This document shows, one piece after another, positions 17,271 through 26,302 of a stretch of 64,000 nucleotides of DNA (position 1 is the first letter of the stretch; each line of letters opens with the position of its first letter). The stretch comes from Polaribacter sp. SA4-10 (GTDB lineage: Bacteria > Bacteroidota > Bacteroidia > Flavobacteriales > Flavobacteriaceae): the NCBI GenBank assembly GCA_949519155.1, contig CATIQU010000033.1:1-64000 (forward strand). Reading direction: 5' to 3'. A program made the position numbers and the translations under genes. The notes under the pieces were generated by a model. The model did not search any database, was not told the origin of the DNA, and saw nothing but the letters and a program-made list of their open reading frames with translations.

Positions 17271-18880
17271 AAAAAATATTATTTATTTTTAGCGTACTAT
17301 TTGCATTCACTTCTTGCAAACAAGAAACCGCAGATTTAATTGTCATCAATTCAAATACCTACACTGTTAATACTTCTTTTGAAAAAGCGGAGGCATTTGC
17401 AATTAAAGATGGAAAAATCATAGCGGTTGGAACAAATGCTGCGCTTCAGAAAAAATACAAAGCAACAGAAATTATTGATGCTGAAAACAAAACAATTGTA
17501 CCTGGTTTAATTGATGCGCATTGTCACTTTTATAGAATGGGGTTGCAGCAACAAAAAGTAAGTCTAGAAGGAACGAAAAGTTACGATGAAGTTTTACAAA
17601 AAATTGTAGCTTTTCAAAAAGAGAAAAAGGTTGCCTTTATAACAGGTAGAGGTTGGGATCAAAACGATTGGGAAGTGAAAGAATTTCCGACAAAAGACAA
17701 ATTGGATGCTTTGTTTCCAAACACTCCCGTAGCTGTTGGAAGGGTTGATGGACATGCCTTATTGGTAAACCAAGCAACTATTGATCTTTCTGGAATCACA
17801 AAAAACACAAAAGTTTCTGGAGGTGAAATCATTGTTGAAAACGGTAAAATGACAGGTGTTTTAATTGATGCGGCAATGGACTTTGTAAAGTTTCCATCAA
17901 CTACAAAACAAGAAGCAATTCAAGGATTATTGGATGCACAAAAAATTTCTTTTTCTTATGGTTTAACGACCGTTGATGACGCTGGACTCGGGAGGCAAAC
18001 AATCGAATTGATAGACAGTCTTCAGGAAATAAAAGCGCTAAAAATGAGAGTCTATGCAATGGTTTCTGCAGATACTCAGGAAAATTTAGATTATTATATT
18101 CAAAAAGGAATTATGAAAACAAATCGTTTAAATGTTCGTTCCTTTAAAGTCTACGGCGATGGCGCTTTGGGTTCAAGAGGCGCTGCAATGCGAACTTCAT
18201 ATGCAGATAGAGACAATCATTTTGGCGCACTCATCTATCCTGCAAAAAGGTATCAGGAAATTGCAAAACAGATTGCAGCATCCGACTATCAAATGAATAC
18301 ACATGCAATTGGAGATTCTGCAAATACTTGGATGTTAAAAACCTATAAAGAAGTATTATCCAACAATAAAAACAGAAGATGGAGAATTGAACATGCACAG
18401 ATAGTAGCTCCAGAAGATTTTAAAAATTTTAATAATATTTTACCTTCCATACAACCCACACATGCAACTTCAGACATGTATTGGGCAAAGGATCGAATTG
18501 GAACGGAACGAATGAAAAGCGCTTATGCATTTAAAGAATTACTCAATCAATATGGGAAAATTGCTTTAGGAACAGATTTTCCTGTAGAGCAAGTAAATCC
18601 ATTTTTAACTTTTTATGCAGCAACAATTCGAAAAGATGTTCATAATTATCCTGAAAAAGGGTTTCAAATGAAAGATGTCTTAACACGAGAAGAGACCCTA
18701 AAGGGAATGACGATTTGGGCTGCATATGCAAATTTTGAAGAGCTAGAAAAAGGAAGTATTGAAGTTGGTAAATTTGCTGATTTTGTCATCCTAAATCAAA
18801 ATATCATGGAAATTGACGGCGCAAAAATTCCAGCAACAAAAGTAATTAGCACTTTTCTAAATGGGGAAAGAGTTTATTAA
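17267..18880 (+). CDS. Amidohydrolase family lipoprotein (YtcJ-like)
   Basis: This 537 aa protein begins MKKILFIFSVLFAFTSCKQE, a lipoprotein signal with lipobox Cys17. The metal-dependent amidohydrolase barrel contains DAHCHF (His85, His87), the KVYGDGALGSRGAAM segment with the bridging-Lys region, THAIGDSANTWM, RIEHAQIV and the final catalytic Asp in LGTDFPVEQVNPF. The C-terminus has KFADFVILNQNIM, typical of the small beta domain. YtcJ-like enzymes are thought to hydrolyse amides or N-acyl groups, but the physiological substrate is unknown. A degenerate paralogue lies at 33199-34854. It is probably on the outer leaflet of the inner membrane or the outer membrane. Confidence 0.9.
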   Translation: MKKILFIFSVLFAFTSCKQETADLIVINSNTYTVNTSFEKAEAFAIKDGKIIAVGTNAALQKKYKATEIIDAENKTIVPGLIDAHCHFYRMGLQQQKVSLEGTKSYDEVLQKIVAFQKEKKVAFITGRGWDQNDWEVKEFPTKDKLDALFPNTPVAVGRVDGHALLVNQATIDLSGITKNTKVSGGEIIVENGKMTGVLIDAAMDFVKFPSTTKQEAIQGLLDAQKISFSYGLTTVDDAGLGRQTIELIDSLQEIKALKMRVYAMVSADTQENLDYYIQKGIMKTNRLNVRSFKVYGDGALGSRGAAMRTSYADRDNHFGALIYPAKRYQEIAKQIAASDYQMNTHAIGDSANTWMLKTYKEVLSNNKNRRWRIEHAQIVAPEDFKNFNNILPSIQPTHATSDMYWAKDRIGTERMKSAYAFKELLNQYGKIALGTDFPVEQVNPFLTFYAATIRKDVHNYPEKGFQMKDVLTREETLKGMTIWAAYANFEELEKGSIEVGKFADFVILNQNIMEIDGAKIPATKVISTFLNGERVY

Positions 18881-18926
18881 GTTTTTTCAAATTATATTTA
18901 CACTTTATTCAAACAAAACAATACAT

Positions 18927-19373
18927 ATGAAACTTTATTTACCCTTATTTTGCATTGCATTTCTTTTATTTTCTTGTGCTGGTAGTGATTCCAATTTTGA
19001 ACCACAAACAGAAGAAGACATTCTTGAATATATAGAAACAAATAATTTGGACGCTCAAAGAAGTAGTACTGGGTTGTATTATGTGATTAATGAACCTGGA
19101 ACGGGAGTAAGACCAACGAGCAACTCTAATGTAACGGTTGCCTACCGTGGTACTTTATTGGACGGTACTGTTTTTGATCAAAGTACAAACGGAATTTCAT
19201 TTGGATTGAACCAAGTAATTTTAGGCTGGAGAGAAGGGATTACCTATTTTAAAGAAGGTGGTGAAGGTATTTTGTTAATTCCGTCTGACTTGGGTTATGG
19301 AGACAGCGGGAGTGGTTCAATACCTGGAGGTGCTGTCTTGGTTTTTGACATCAATTTGATTCGTGTAAACTAA
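18927..19373 (+). CDS. FKBP-type peptidyl-prolyl cis-trans isomerase lipoprotein
   Basis: The product is 148 aa from ATG 18927, chosen because it begins a lipoprotein signal (MKLYLPLFCIAFLLFSCAGS, lipobox Cys17); the longer frame from 18861 overlaps the preceding gene and adds no signal. The FKBP domain covers about 45-148, with VTVAYRGTLLDGTVFDQS, LNQVILGWREGI, EGILLIPSDLGYGD and IPGGAVLVFDINLI. These are the Tyr, Phe-Asp, Val-Ile-Trp and Tyr of the rotamase site. It should assist folding of envelope proteins at the membrane. Confidence 0.9.
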   Translation: MKLYLPLFCIAFLLFSCAGSDSNFEPQTEEDILEYIETNNLDAQRSSTGLYYVINEPGTGVRPTSNSNVTVAYRGTLLDGTVFDQSTNGISFGLNQVILGWREGITYFKEGGEGILLIPSDLGYGDSGSGSIPGGAVLVFDINLIRVN

Positions 19374-19463
19374 CTTTTTAAAAGTAGTTTAAACCTAAAA
19401 AGACAGAGATCAAATTTTAAAATAAGCATATGTTAAAAAAATTGTATCTTTAATCTAAAAAAC

Positions 19464-20105
19464 ATGAAAAGTTTAAAAATTTTTAAAGCAATTACTCTTT
19501 TACTATTTATTGCGAGCACTTCGACCTCGATCGCACAACAAGAAAACAAATCTTCAAAACTGACGATTGTTGTAAAAGATGAAAGAAACAAAGCCATCGC
19601 TGGCGCTTCAATTTTATTTGACAATAAAAAACATCCAAGAAAAACAAATAGGAAAGGTGTTTTTAAAATTAAACTCAAAAAAAAACCAAAAGAAATCACA
19701 GTCTTTTCTGTGCTTCATGGTCTCGAAAAAGTAACTTATATGGGGCAGGAGAAAATTATCATTAAGATCAATTCAAGCAAAAAAAATGTAGATCTCGTTG
19801 CCAGTAAGCCAAAAGAAACCACCGCAGATGCAAAGCAGTATCGAAACATCTACGACTATTTAAGAGGTAAAGTAGCTGGTGTAAGAATAAGCTCTAACAA
19901 TATCATTTCTATAAGAGGAAGCAATTCCTGGAACGGAAACAAGCAACCTTTATTAATCTTAAATGGAGTGCAAATAGACGAAGATTCCTTTGGCGACATC
20001 CTTCCATCAACCATAAGAACAATTCGTGTTTTAAAAGGACCTGAAACTTCTGTTTATGGCATCCGAGGTTCCAATGGAGTCATTGTCGTAAAAACAGTCT
20101 TATAA
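19464..20105 (+). CDS. Stand-alone TonB plug-domain protein with carboxypeptidase-like domain
   Basis: This 213 aa protein has a signal peptide (residues 1-25, ending SIAQQ). A carboxypeptidase-regulatory-like beta domain (about 30-105) holds VVKDERNKAIAGASILFDN and GVFKIKL. A plug-like domain (about 125-212) follows the SusC pattern: YDYLRGKVAGVRIS, ISIRGSNSW, PLLILNGVQID, TIRVLKGPETSVYGIRGSNG and VIVVKT at the end. The roughly 700-residue barrel of SusC-type receptors is absent and the stop is followed at once by a strong terminator, so this is a natural short protein rather than an assembly cut. The function is unknown; perhaps it partners a separate barrel. Confidence 0.8.
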   Translation: MKSLKIFKAITLLLFIASTSTSIAQQENKSSKLTIVVKDERNKAIAGASILFDNKKHPRKTNRKGVFKIKLKKKPKEITVFSVLHGLEKVTYMGQEKIIIKINSSKKNVDLVASKPKETTADAKQYRNIYDYLRGKVAGVRISSNNIISIRGSNSWNGNKQPLLILNGVQIDEDSFGDILPSTIRTIRVLKGPETSVYGIRGSNGVIVVKTVL

Positions 20106-20106
20106 T

Positions 20107-20140
20107 AAAAAAGCGAAACTTCTAAGTTTCGCTTTTTTTT
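20107..20140. terminator. Bidirectional terminator between the plug gene and trpA
   Basis: AAAAAAGCGAAACTT (20107-20121) pairs with AAGTTTCGCTTTTTT around a tiny loop, with T-runs on both strands. It ends the plus-strand plug gene and the minus-strand trp operon, whose trpA stop overlaps the T-run. Confidence 0.85.
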
Positions 20141-20903
20141 ATGCTTTAATTGCCCCTATAAAGGCATCAATACTTTCAAGTCCATAACTCCCTATATGTT
20201 TGATGAACGCAGAACCGATAATTGCACCGTCAGCAAAATCACAAGCAGTCGTAAACGTTGGTTTGTCTGAAATACCAAAACCGATAATCAGTTTACTTTT
20301 TAATTGCATTGCTTTGATTCTTTTAAAATAATCAATTTGTTGATTAGAAATCGCACCTTTTGCTCCCGTAATAGAAGAAGATGCTACTACATAAATAAAT
20401 ACTTTTGTATAGGAATCTATTTTTTGAATTCTACTTACTGAAGTGTTAGGTGTAATCAAAAATACATTTGTCAACCCATAAGTCTCAAATAATTTTTGAT
20501 AATGGTTTTCAAACTCAACCATCGGTAAGTCTGGAATGATCAAGGTTTCTATACCGCAATCAACCACTTTTTGACAGAATTTATCTTCTCCATATTTTAG
20601 CATTTGATTTAAGTAACCCATTAAAACCAAAGGGGTCTTATTGGTTTCTTTAATGGTCATTAATTGCTCAAAGACAATATCTAAATTAATCCCATTTTCC
20701 AACGCTTTTTGACTTGAATCCTGTATGGTTGGGCCATCTGCTAAGGGATCAGAATACGGCAAACCAACCTCAATAAAATCGACGCCACTTTTTTCTAATG
20801 CTGAAATGACTTGGGTTGTATCGCCTAATTTTGGATATCCACAAGTGAAATAGATAGAGAGTAAGTTCTCTTTTTGAGCCAATAACGTATTTAATTTCTT
20901 CAT
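20139..20903 (-). CDS. trpA: Tryptophan synthase alpha chain
   Basis: This 254 aa TIM barrel cleaves indole-3-glycerol phosphate to indole and glyceraldehyde-3-phosphate and channels indole to TrpB. Visible motifs are YFTCGYPKLGDT, FIEVGLPYSDPLADGPTIQ (catalytic Glu in IEVG and the family signature), LVLMGYLNQM, LIIPDLPMVE (second catalytic Asp), FLITPNTS, YVVASSSITGAKG and GFGISDKP for phosphate binding. Length is normal. It is the last gene of the operon, 1 base after the DUF3050 gene stop, which implies coupled translation. Confidence 0.97.
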   Translation of the reverse strand: MKKLNTLLAQKENLLSIYFTCGYPKLGDTTQVISALEKSGVDFIEVGLPYSDPLADGPTIQDSSQKALENGINLDIVFEQLMTIKETNKTPLVLMGYLNQMLKYGEDKFCQKVVDCGIETLIIPDLPMVEFENHYQKLFETYGLTNVFLITPNTSVSRIQKIDSYTKVFIYVVASSSITGAKGAISNQQIDYFKRIKAMQLKSKLIIGFGISDKPTFTTACDFADGAIIGSAFIKHIGSYGLESIDAFIGAIKA

Positions 20904-20904
20904 A

Positions 20905-21693
20905 CTAAACGAGTGTTTGCTGATGCCTTTTTAATTCTTGTTCAATTCCACTCCACAAGTTAATTCGAACGGATAACGATTCTTTTGCAACGGCTAAAAC
21001 GTCGTTCCACTTCTGAGTATCGTTCCCGCATAGTTCTGTGATCATTTGCAAAGACAAGGGTCCATGTTCATCTCCATCTAACTCAATATGACGCTTTAAG
21101 TAGTAGGTAAAACTATCAAATTTTTGATCCTGATTGGTTGCTGCTTCTTCAATAATCTTGATGAACATATCTGGAATAACGTCTTCTCTCCCGAATGTAA
21201 ATGCTGCTGCAATTTTATGGGTTTCTTTGGTGTTGATTATTTTAAAGGTAAAAGACACAAATTCTTTTACAGCAGTGATAACCGTTGTGTTTTCTAAAGA
21301 TTCCTCAACAGAATTTAAAACTAGGAGTTGGTTTAAAAAATAGGTGATTTTTGAAGTATCTGCCCCCACCTCTTTCATGGCATCGAGATACATTTCAAAA
21401 TGACTTTTAACAACGCCGTCTTTGTCAAAATCACTTTCTTCTGCTACCGTAATCTCATTAATAAAACGTGCCAGTTTAGAGTTTTCTCTTGGAACCCATG
21501 GTGTTGAAATGGTCGTTAAATCTATCTGTAAGCCTTTTAATAGTGACATGAAATCCCAAACAGCAAAGACATGATTTTCCATAAAAATCTGAATATCTTC
21601 CATCGACTGAAGATTTTTATATAAAGAATGGCTTTTTAAAGTGTCTCTTAAATTTTCTAATTCGGATTCAATAAAATCAATTTTCGGATTCAT
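20905..21693 (-). CDS. DUF3050-family protein, heme-oxygenase-like fold
   Basis: This 262 aa all-helical protein begins [37 protein letters not shown] (about 40-56) and YYLKRHIELDGDEHGPLS (about 203-220) are the marks of DUF3050 and related heme-oxygenase-like proteins. The His/Asp/Glu-rich second motif resembles the metal-ligand helix of diiron heme-oxygenase-like oxidases, though the spacing (HxxxDxxxH) differs by one from the best-known HxxxDxxH form. Its ATG overlaps the trpB stop by one base and its stop lies one base before trpA, so it is embedded in the trp operon. No role in tryptophan synthesis is known to me; an oxidative step on a chorismate- or indole-derived compound is speculation. 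Confidence 0.75.
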   Translation of the reverse strand: MNPKIDFIESELENLRDTLKSHSLYKNLQSMEDIQIFMENHVFAVWDFMSLLKGLQIDLTTISTPWVPRENSKLARFINEITVAEESDFDKDGVVKSHFEMYLDAMKEVGADTSKITYFLNQLLVLNSVEESLENTTVITAVKEFVSFTFKIINTKETHKIAAAFTFGREDVIPDMFIKIIEEAATNQDQKFDSFTYYLKRHIELDGDEHGPLSLQMITELCGNDTQKWNDVLAVAKESLSVRINLWSGIEQELKRHQQTLV

Positions 21694-22877
21694 TATTCTT
21701 CTAAATGTTTAATAAAAATTTCTAAATCTTTGTCTCCCCTTCCAGATAAGTTGATCACAACTACTTGGTCTTTTTTAAACTTTATTTTGGGTAAAACAGC
21801 CAAAGCATGAGCGGTTTCTAATGCAGGAATAATTCCTTCAATTTTGGTCAACTCATAGGCAGCAGCTAAGGCTTCTTTATCCGTTGCATTCATGAATTTC
21901 GCTCTTTTTGTTTCGAACAAATAGGCATGTAAAGGACCTACTCCTGGGTAATCTAACCCTGCGGAAATAGAATACGGCTCTTGAATTTGTCCATATTCGT
22001 CTTGCATTAAAATTGTTTTACTTCCATGTATAATTCCTACTTGTCCTAATTGAGACGTGGCAGCACTTTCGCCAGAATGCACTCCTAGGCCAGCAGCCTC
22101 TACTGCAATTAGCTCAACGTCTTCATCCTCCATATAATGATAAAAAGCGCCCGCAGCATTACTACCTCCACCTACACAGGCAATAATAGTATCTGGGTTT
22201 TCTTTTCCTGTTTTTTCTTTTAATTGCCATTTCATTTCTTCAGAAATTATGGCTTGTAATCGCGCTACCATATCTGGATGCGGATGCGGCCCTACGACAG
22301 ATCCAATTAAATAGAACGTATCTGGGTTTTGAATCCAATACCGAATGGCTTCGTTGGTCGCATCTTTTAATGTTTTGCTTCCACTTGTTGCAGGCACCAC
22401 TTTAGCGCCTAGCATTTTCATTCTGGCAACATTGGGCGCTTGTCGCACAATATCTTTTTCACCCATAAACACCGTACATTCTAAACCCATTAATGCACAA
22501 ACTGTTGCTGTTGCTACTCCATGCTGCCCTGCTCCGGTTTCTGCGATAATCTTGGTTTTTCCTAATTTCTTTGCAATGAGAATCTGACCAACTGTGTTAT
22601 TTACTTTATGAGCACCAGTGTGATTTAAATCTTCTCGTTTCAAGTAAATATGCGCACCATATTTTTCTGACAATCGTTTTGCTAAATAAAGTGGTGTTGG
22701 TCGTCCAACATAATCTTTTAACAACGATTTATACTCTACTTGAAACTCTTCAGATTCGATAATTTGAATATAATTATCTGCTAATTCTTTTATATTTGGA
22801 TACAATAATTCAGGGATAAATGCCCCTCCGTATTGTCCAAAATAACCGTTTTCATCGGGTTGAAATTTTGATTTCAT
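21693..22877 (-). CDS. trpB: Tryptophan synthase beta chain
   Basis: This 394 aa PLP enzyme condenses indole with serine. It shows [30 protein letters not shown], the PLP-lysine motif [25 protein letters not shown], the phosphate-binding [13 protein letters not shown], and [13 protein letters not shown]. Length is standard. It is preceded by trpF (56-base gap) and followed by the DUF3050 gene with a one-base overlap. Confidence 0.97.
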   Translation of the reverse strand: MKSKFQPDENGYFGQYGGAFIPELLYPNIKELADNYIQIIESEEFQVEYKSLLKDYVGRPTPLYLAKRLSEKYGAHIYLKREDLNHTGAHKVNNTVGQILIAKKLGKTKIIAETGAGQHGVATATVCALMGLECTVFMGEKDIVRQAPNVARMKMLGAKVVPATSGSKTLKDATNEAIRYWIQNPDTFYLIGSVVGPHPHPDMVARLQAIISEEMKWQLKEKTGKENPDTIIACVGGGSNAAGAFYHYMEDEDVELIAVEAAGLGVHSGESAATSQLGQVGIIHGSKTILMQDEYGQIQEPYSISAGLDYPGVGPLHAYLFETKRAKFMNATDKEALAAAYELTKIEGIIPALETAHALAVLPKIKFKKDQVVVINLSGRGDKDLEIFIKHLEE

Positions 22878-22933
22878 CTCTTTTTTATATTCTGTCTTTG
22901 CGAAAAAAGAACTAATCTCTTTATTAAAAAAGA

Positions 22934-23641
22934 TTACTTCACAAAATCCGTAATGACGTTATTTTTAAACTTTTTTAGCGCTTCAATGTTTTTTACTCCA
23001 GGGGTACTTTCAAATTTACTATTGACATCCAAACCATAAATAGGCAATTTTGAATGAAGGATTTTCTGCACTTCTTCAACAGCTTCCAACCCAATTCCAC
23101 CACTTAGAAAGAAAGGCTTCTCAAAAGGATAGCTCTCCAAAACAGACCAATCAAAAGGAAAACCATTTCCGCCTCTTTCCTTTCCTTTTGTGTCAAATAG
23201 AAAAAAATCAACTACCTCTAAATAAGATCTCAATACTTCAAAATCGAAGGTATCTTTTACACCAAACACTTTAATGATTTCTACTTTTTCATTCGAAATC
23301 TTATGTTTGTTTTTTTTCTTTTTTTGATGTTTATTTTCTTCAATAAACAAGGCTCTTCTTTCTGCTAGTTGAAACTGCAATTCGGTAATATAGGCAACAG
23401 ATTCATCTCCGTGTAACTGCACAGCATCTAATTGATATTCTTCAACTAAAGAAATTAAAATCTCTGGATATTCATTAACAAAAACGCCTGTTTTCTTTAT
23501 TGATTTTGGGAGTTCAGGAATGATACCTTCAAAATTTCTTTTTGATTGTTCATAAAAAATAAAGCCCATATAATCGGGTTGCAATGCTGCAACTTCTTGG
23601 ATATTTTCTCCATGCTTCATTCCGCAAACTTTCAGTTTCAT
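22934..23641 (-). CDS. trpF: Phosphoribosylanthranilate isomerase
   Basis: This 235 aa TIM barrel catalyses the Amadori rearrangement of phosphoribosylanthranilate. It starts [20 protein letters not shown] (catalytic Cys6 in KVCGM), then [45 protein letters not shown] (catalytic Asp and phosphate region), LSGGIG and [10 protein letters not shown]. It is about 25-30 residues longer than many family members because of a Lys-rich insertion (about 98-119, [14 protein letters not shown]) before the strand leading to the Asp. It is followed by trpB and preceded by trpC with a 13-base gap. Confidence 0.95.
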   Translation of the reverse strand: MKLKVCGMKHGENIQEVAALQPDYMGFIFYEQSKRNFEGIIPELPKSIKKTGVFVNEYPEILISLVEEYQLDAVQLHGDESVAYITELQFQLAERRALFIEENKHQKKKKNKHKISNEKVEIIKVFGVKDTFDFEVLRSYLEVVDFFLFDTKGKERGGNGFPFDWSVLESYPFEKPFFLSGGIGLEAVEEVQKILHSKLPIYGLDVNSKFESTPGVKNIEALKKFKNNVITDFVK

Positions 23642-23654
23642 TTTTTATTTTATT

Positions 23655-24443
23655 TTATTTTATTTGATTGATAAATTCTAAACAGGCTGCCCCTGGATTT
23701 TCTTCTTTCATGAAGTTTTCTCCGATTAAAAAACCTTGAAACCCGTATTCTTTTAATCCTGTAATAATTCTTGGATCAGAAATCCCACTTTCAGAGACTT
23801 TTACACAGGAATCTGGAATTTGACCTGCTAATTTTATAGAATGTTCCAAGTCTACATCAAAGGTTTTTAAATTTCGATTATTAATGCCAATAATCTTGTT
23901 CTCTAAATGATTGATCTTATCTAAGTCTTCTTGTACATGCACTTCGTACAAAACTTCTATTCCTAAATCTGTTGCCAGATTTCCGTAATTTTTTAATTCT
24001 TCAGCAGTTAAGCATGCAGCAATTAATAAAATTACATCTGCGCCAATTGCCTTTGCCTCTACAATTTGAAATCCGTCAACAATAAAATCTTTCCGTAAGA
24101 TTGGTTTTTGCTGATTGATGACTCTTGCTTCCATTAAATCGGCCATCGTTCCTCCAAAAAAGGACGTATCCGTTAAAATAGATTGTGCGGCTACGTTGGC
24201 ATCTAAATATCCATTGGTTACCTCAGCAATGGTTGCTTTGTCGTTAATGATTCCTTTGGAGGGAGATTGCCGTTTGAACTCGGCAATAATTCCTGAAGAG
24301 CCGACAGAAAGCAAGGATTTTTTTAAGGACAATGGTTGTCTGGAAAAATTAGGGCTTTCTACTAATTTTTTTACAGAAACCTCTGCTTTTATTTTTGCAA
24401 TTTCCTTCTTTTTGAAGGCGATTATTTTATCTAGTATTGTCAT
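23655..24443 (-). CDS. trpC: Indole-3-glycerol phosphate synthase
   Basis: This 262 aa TIM barrel closes the indole ring by decarboxylative cyclisation. Motifs are IIAEFKRQSPSKG (catalytic Lys and phosphate site), the FFGGTMADL strand, PILRKDFIVDGFQIVEA (catalytic Lys), DVILLIAACL, LYEVHVQEDL (Glu), IIGINNRNLKTF, VSESGI and FLIGENFMKE. It is a separate polypeptide, not fused to TrpF. It follows the 54 aa membrane ORF by 29 bases. Confidence 0.97.
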   Translation of the reverse strand: MTILDKIIAFKKKEIAKIKAEVSVKKLVESPNFSRQPLSLKKSLLSVGSSGIIAEFKRQSPSKGIINDKATIAEVTNGYLDANVAAQSILTDTSFFGGTMADLMEARVINQQKPILRKDFIVDGFQIVEAKAIGADVILLIAACLTAEELKNYGNLATDLGIEVLYEVHVQEDLDKINHLENKIIGINNRNLKTFDVDLEHSIKLAGQIPDSCVKVSESGISDPRIITGLKEYGFQGFLIGENFMKEENPGAACLEFINQIK

Positions 24444-24472
24444 ATAAATAATTATAAATTCTAAATTAAGAA

Positions 24473-24637
24473 TTACGAATTTGAGTTTCTTTTCTTCAAT
24501 AAAAAATACACTAAAACACCTGCAACAAATCCAATTGCACTATGCAAGATTATATTTCTTGTTTGCACACCTATCGCAGCTCCGATAAAAATAAAGGCAG
24601 GAATAATTGAAATTAAGTTCTTTTTCTTTTTGGTCAT
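24473..24637 (-). CDS. 54 aa two-segment membrane protein in the trp operon
   Basis: This short frame begins at ATG 24637, three bases after the trpD stop, and ends at TAA 24473, 29 bases before trpC. The product starts MTKKKKNLISIIPAFIFIGA. A positively charged N-terminus is followed by two hydrophobic stretches (about 8-24 and 30-47), with KKKRNSNS-type basic residues at the end. I recognise no family. Close spacing within a strictly biosynthetic operon, the absence of internal stops and clear membrane character argue that it is translated. The function is unknown. Confidence 0.65.
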   Translation of the reverse strand: MTKKKKNLISIIPAFIFIGAAIGVQTRNIILHSAIGFVAGVLVYFLLKKRNSNS

Positions 24638-24640
24638 TTT

Positions 24641-25630
24641 TTAAATACGTACTAATTTTTCTAATGCTTGTTTTGCTTTTAACCCAAATAGCGACTCTTT
24701 TGCTTCTTCAAAACAGGTATCAAAACTCTTTGTTTCCGCTACTATTTGAAGCGCAAATGCTGCATTTGTTAACACCACATTATTTTGTGCATGAGTCCCT
24801 TTTCCGTCAAGAATTGTTTTAAATATTTTTGCGGCATCAGCTACTGAGTTTCCTCCAAAAATAGCTGATTGTTCAATTTTTTTCTGCCCGATGTCTTCGG
24901 GTTGAATCAACTGCTCTCCTTTTTTTGTAAAAAGTTTAAATCCGCCAGTAAGAGAAATTTCATCATATCCATCCAACGCATGTACAATTCCATAATTACT
25001 TTGTTCTTCTTGTAAAATATAATTGTACAAACGTGCTATTTCTAGATTGAATGTTCCTAAAAAATGATTTTTGGGAGCACTCGGATTTACTAAAGGTCCT
25101 AAAATGTTGAAGAACGTTTTTAAAGCCAATGCTTTTCTTGTGGGGCCAACAGCTTTCATTGCCGGATGAAATTTTGGCGCATGTAAAAAACAAATATTTG
25201 CTTTTTCTAAATGCGCTTTTAGTGTGCTTTCATCATTGGTGAATTGATATCCAAAGCTGGCTAACATGTCTGACGAACCCGACTGCGAAGATACCGAATA
25301 ATTACCATGTTTTGCCACTTTTTGTCCGGTTCCAGCAACAATAAACGAGGTGAGTGTTGAGATGTTAAAAGTATCCTTTCCGTCTCCTCCAGTGCCTACA
25401 ATGTCAATGGTATTATAGGCAGACAAATCTACCTTTATTGCCAATTCCATCAATGCATCTCTAAAACCAGTGAGTTCGTCCACAGTAATGGGGCGCATCA
25501 TAAAAACAGTCATAAATGAAGCCAAATGGGCATCATTGTATTTCTCAGAAGCAATGTCAATTAAGATTTGTTTTGCTTCCGATTTTGACAATCTTTTGTG
25601 CTTGTATAATTCGTTTAATATTGCTTTCAT
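24641..25630 (-). CDS. trpD: Anthranilate phosphoribosyltransferase
   Basis: This 329 aa enzyme transfers phosphoribose from PRPP to anthranilate. It shows the N-terminal helical domain (LNELYKHKRLSKSEAKQIL), the PRPP loop IVGTGGDGKDTFNIST, KHGNYSVSSQSGSSDML, LHAPKFHPAMKAVGPTRKAL and FFNILGPLVNPS. Length is normal. It is separate from TrpG, which lies 75 bases upstream. Confidence 0.97.
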   Translation of the reverse strand: MKAILNELYKHKRLSKSEAKQILIDIASEKYNDAHLASFMTVFMMRPITVDELTGFRDALMELAIKVDLSAYNTIDIVGTGGDGKDTFNISTLTSFIVAGTGQKVAKHGNYSVSSQSGSSDMLASFGYQFTNDESTLKAHLEKANICFLHAPKFHPAMKAVGPTRKALALKTFFNILGPLVNPSAPKNHFLGTFNLEIARLYNYILQEEQSNYGIVHALDGYDEISLTGGFKLFTKKGEQLIQPEDIGQKKIEQSAIFGGNSVADAAKIFKTILDGKGTHAQNNVVLTNAAFALQIVAETKSFDTCFEEAKESLFGLKAKQALEKLVRI

Positions 25631-25705
25631 ATTAATTTCGTTCTAAAAGTTTGAAAGTACTAATTTTGAAAAGCAAGCTTCTCAAAATATTATAAACTTT
25701 TAACT

Positions 25706-26287
25706 TCATTGCTTTTTAACGCTATTTATAAAATTAGCAACAATTTGCTCTCCAACATCTGTTAGTATTGATTCTGGATGAAACTGCACTGCTGAAATTG
25801 GAAATACTTTATGTTCAATTGCCTGAATCCCTCCATCTTCGTCAGTTGCTGTAATTCTTAATGCATCTGGAAATCCTTCTTTTGTAGCTGACCAAGAATG
25901 ATAACGTGCTGCTAAAAATGTTGCTGGAACGTCTTTGAAGAGTACGGCGCTTTTATCCGTTACGTTCATGACAGTAGCCACTCCGTGATATACAGTGTCT
26001 AAGTTAATGATGGTCCCTCCAAAAACTTCGGTAATGGCTTGCAAACCTAAACAAACTCCAAATATGGGTTTTTTGCCAGCATAGGTTTTAATTACTTCTT
26101 TTGTAATTCCCGCTTCATCAGGAATGCCTGGTCCTGGAGACAGCATGATTAAATCGTAATTATTTACTGCTTCAATACTGATTTCATCGTTTCTAAAAAC
26201 TGCAGGAAAGTTTCCTGTAATTTTCTCTACCATGTGCAAAAGATTATAAGTAAAGGAATCGTAATTGTCTATTATTAATATTTTCAT
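25706..26287 (-). CDS. trpG: Anthranilate synthase glutamine amidotransferase component
   Basis: This 193 aa class I glutamine amidotransferase supplies ammonia to TrpE. It has MKILIIDNYDSFTYNLLHMV at the start, LSPGPGIPDEAG, the nucleophile Cys in FGVCLGLQAI, ARYHSW, and the catalytic His-Glu in VQFHPESIL. It may also serve para-aminobenzoate synthesis if no separate pabA exists. It sits 15 bases after trpE. Confidence 0.95.
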   Translation of the reverse strand: MKILIIDNYDSFTYNLLHMVEKITGNFPAVFRNDEISIEAVNNYDLIMLSPGPGIPDEAGITKEVIKTYAGKKPIFGVCLGLQAITEVFGGTIINLDTVYHGVATVMNVTDKSAVLFKDVPATFLAARYHSWSATKEGFPDALRITATDEDGGIQAIEHKVFPISAVQFHPESILTDVGEQIVANFINSVKKQ

Positions 26288-26302
26288 TTTAAAAGCTGTG
26301 TT

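Noticed and set aside
18861..18926. Upstream extension of the FKBP gene
   Set aside because: It overlaps the amidohydrolase end and would bury the lipoprotein signal; ATG 18927 is the better start.
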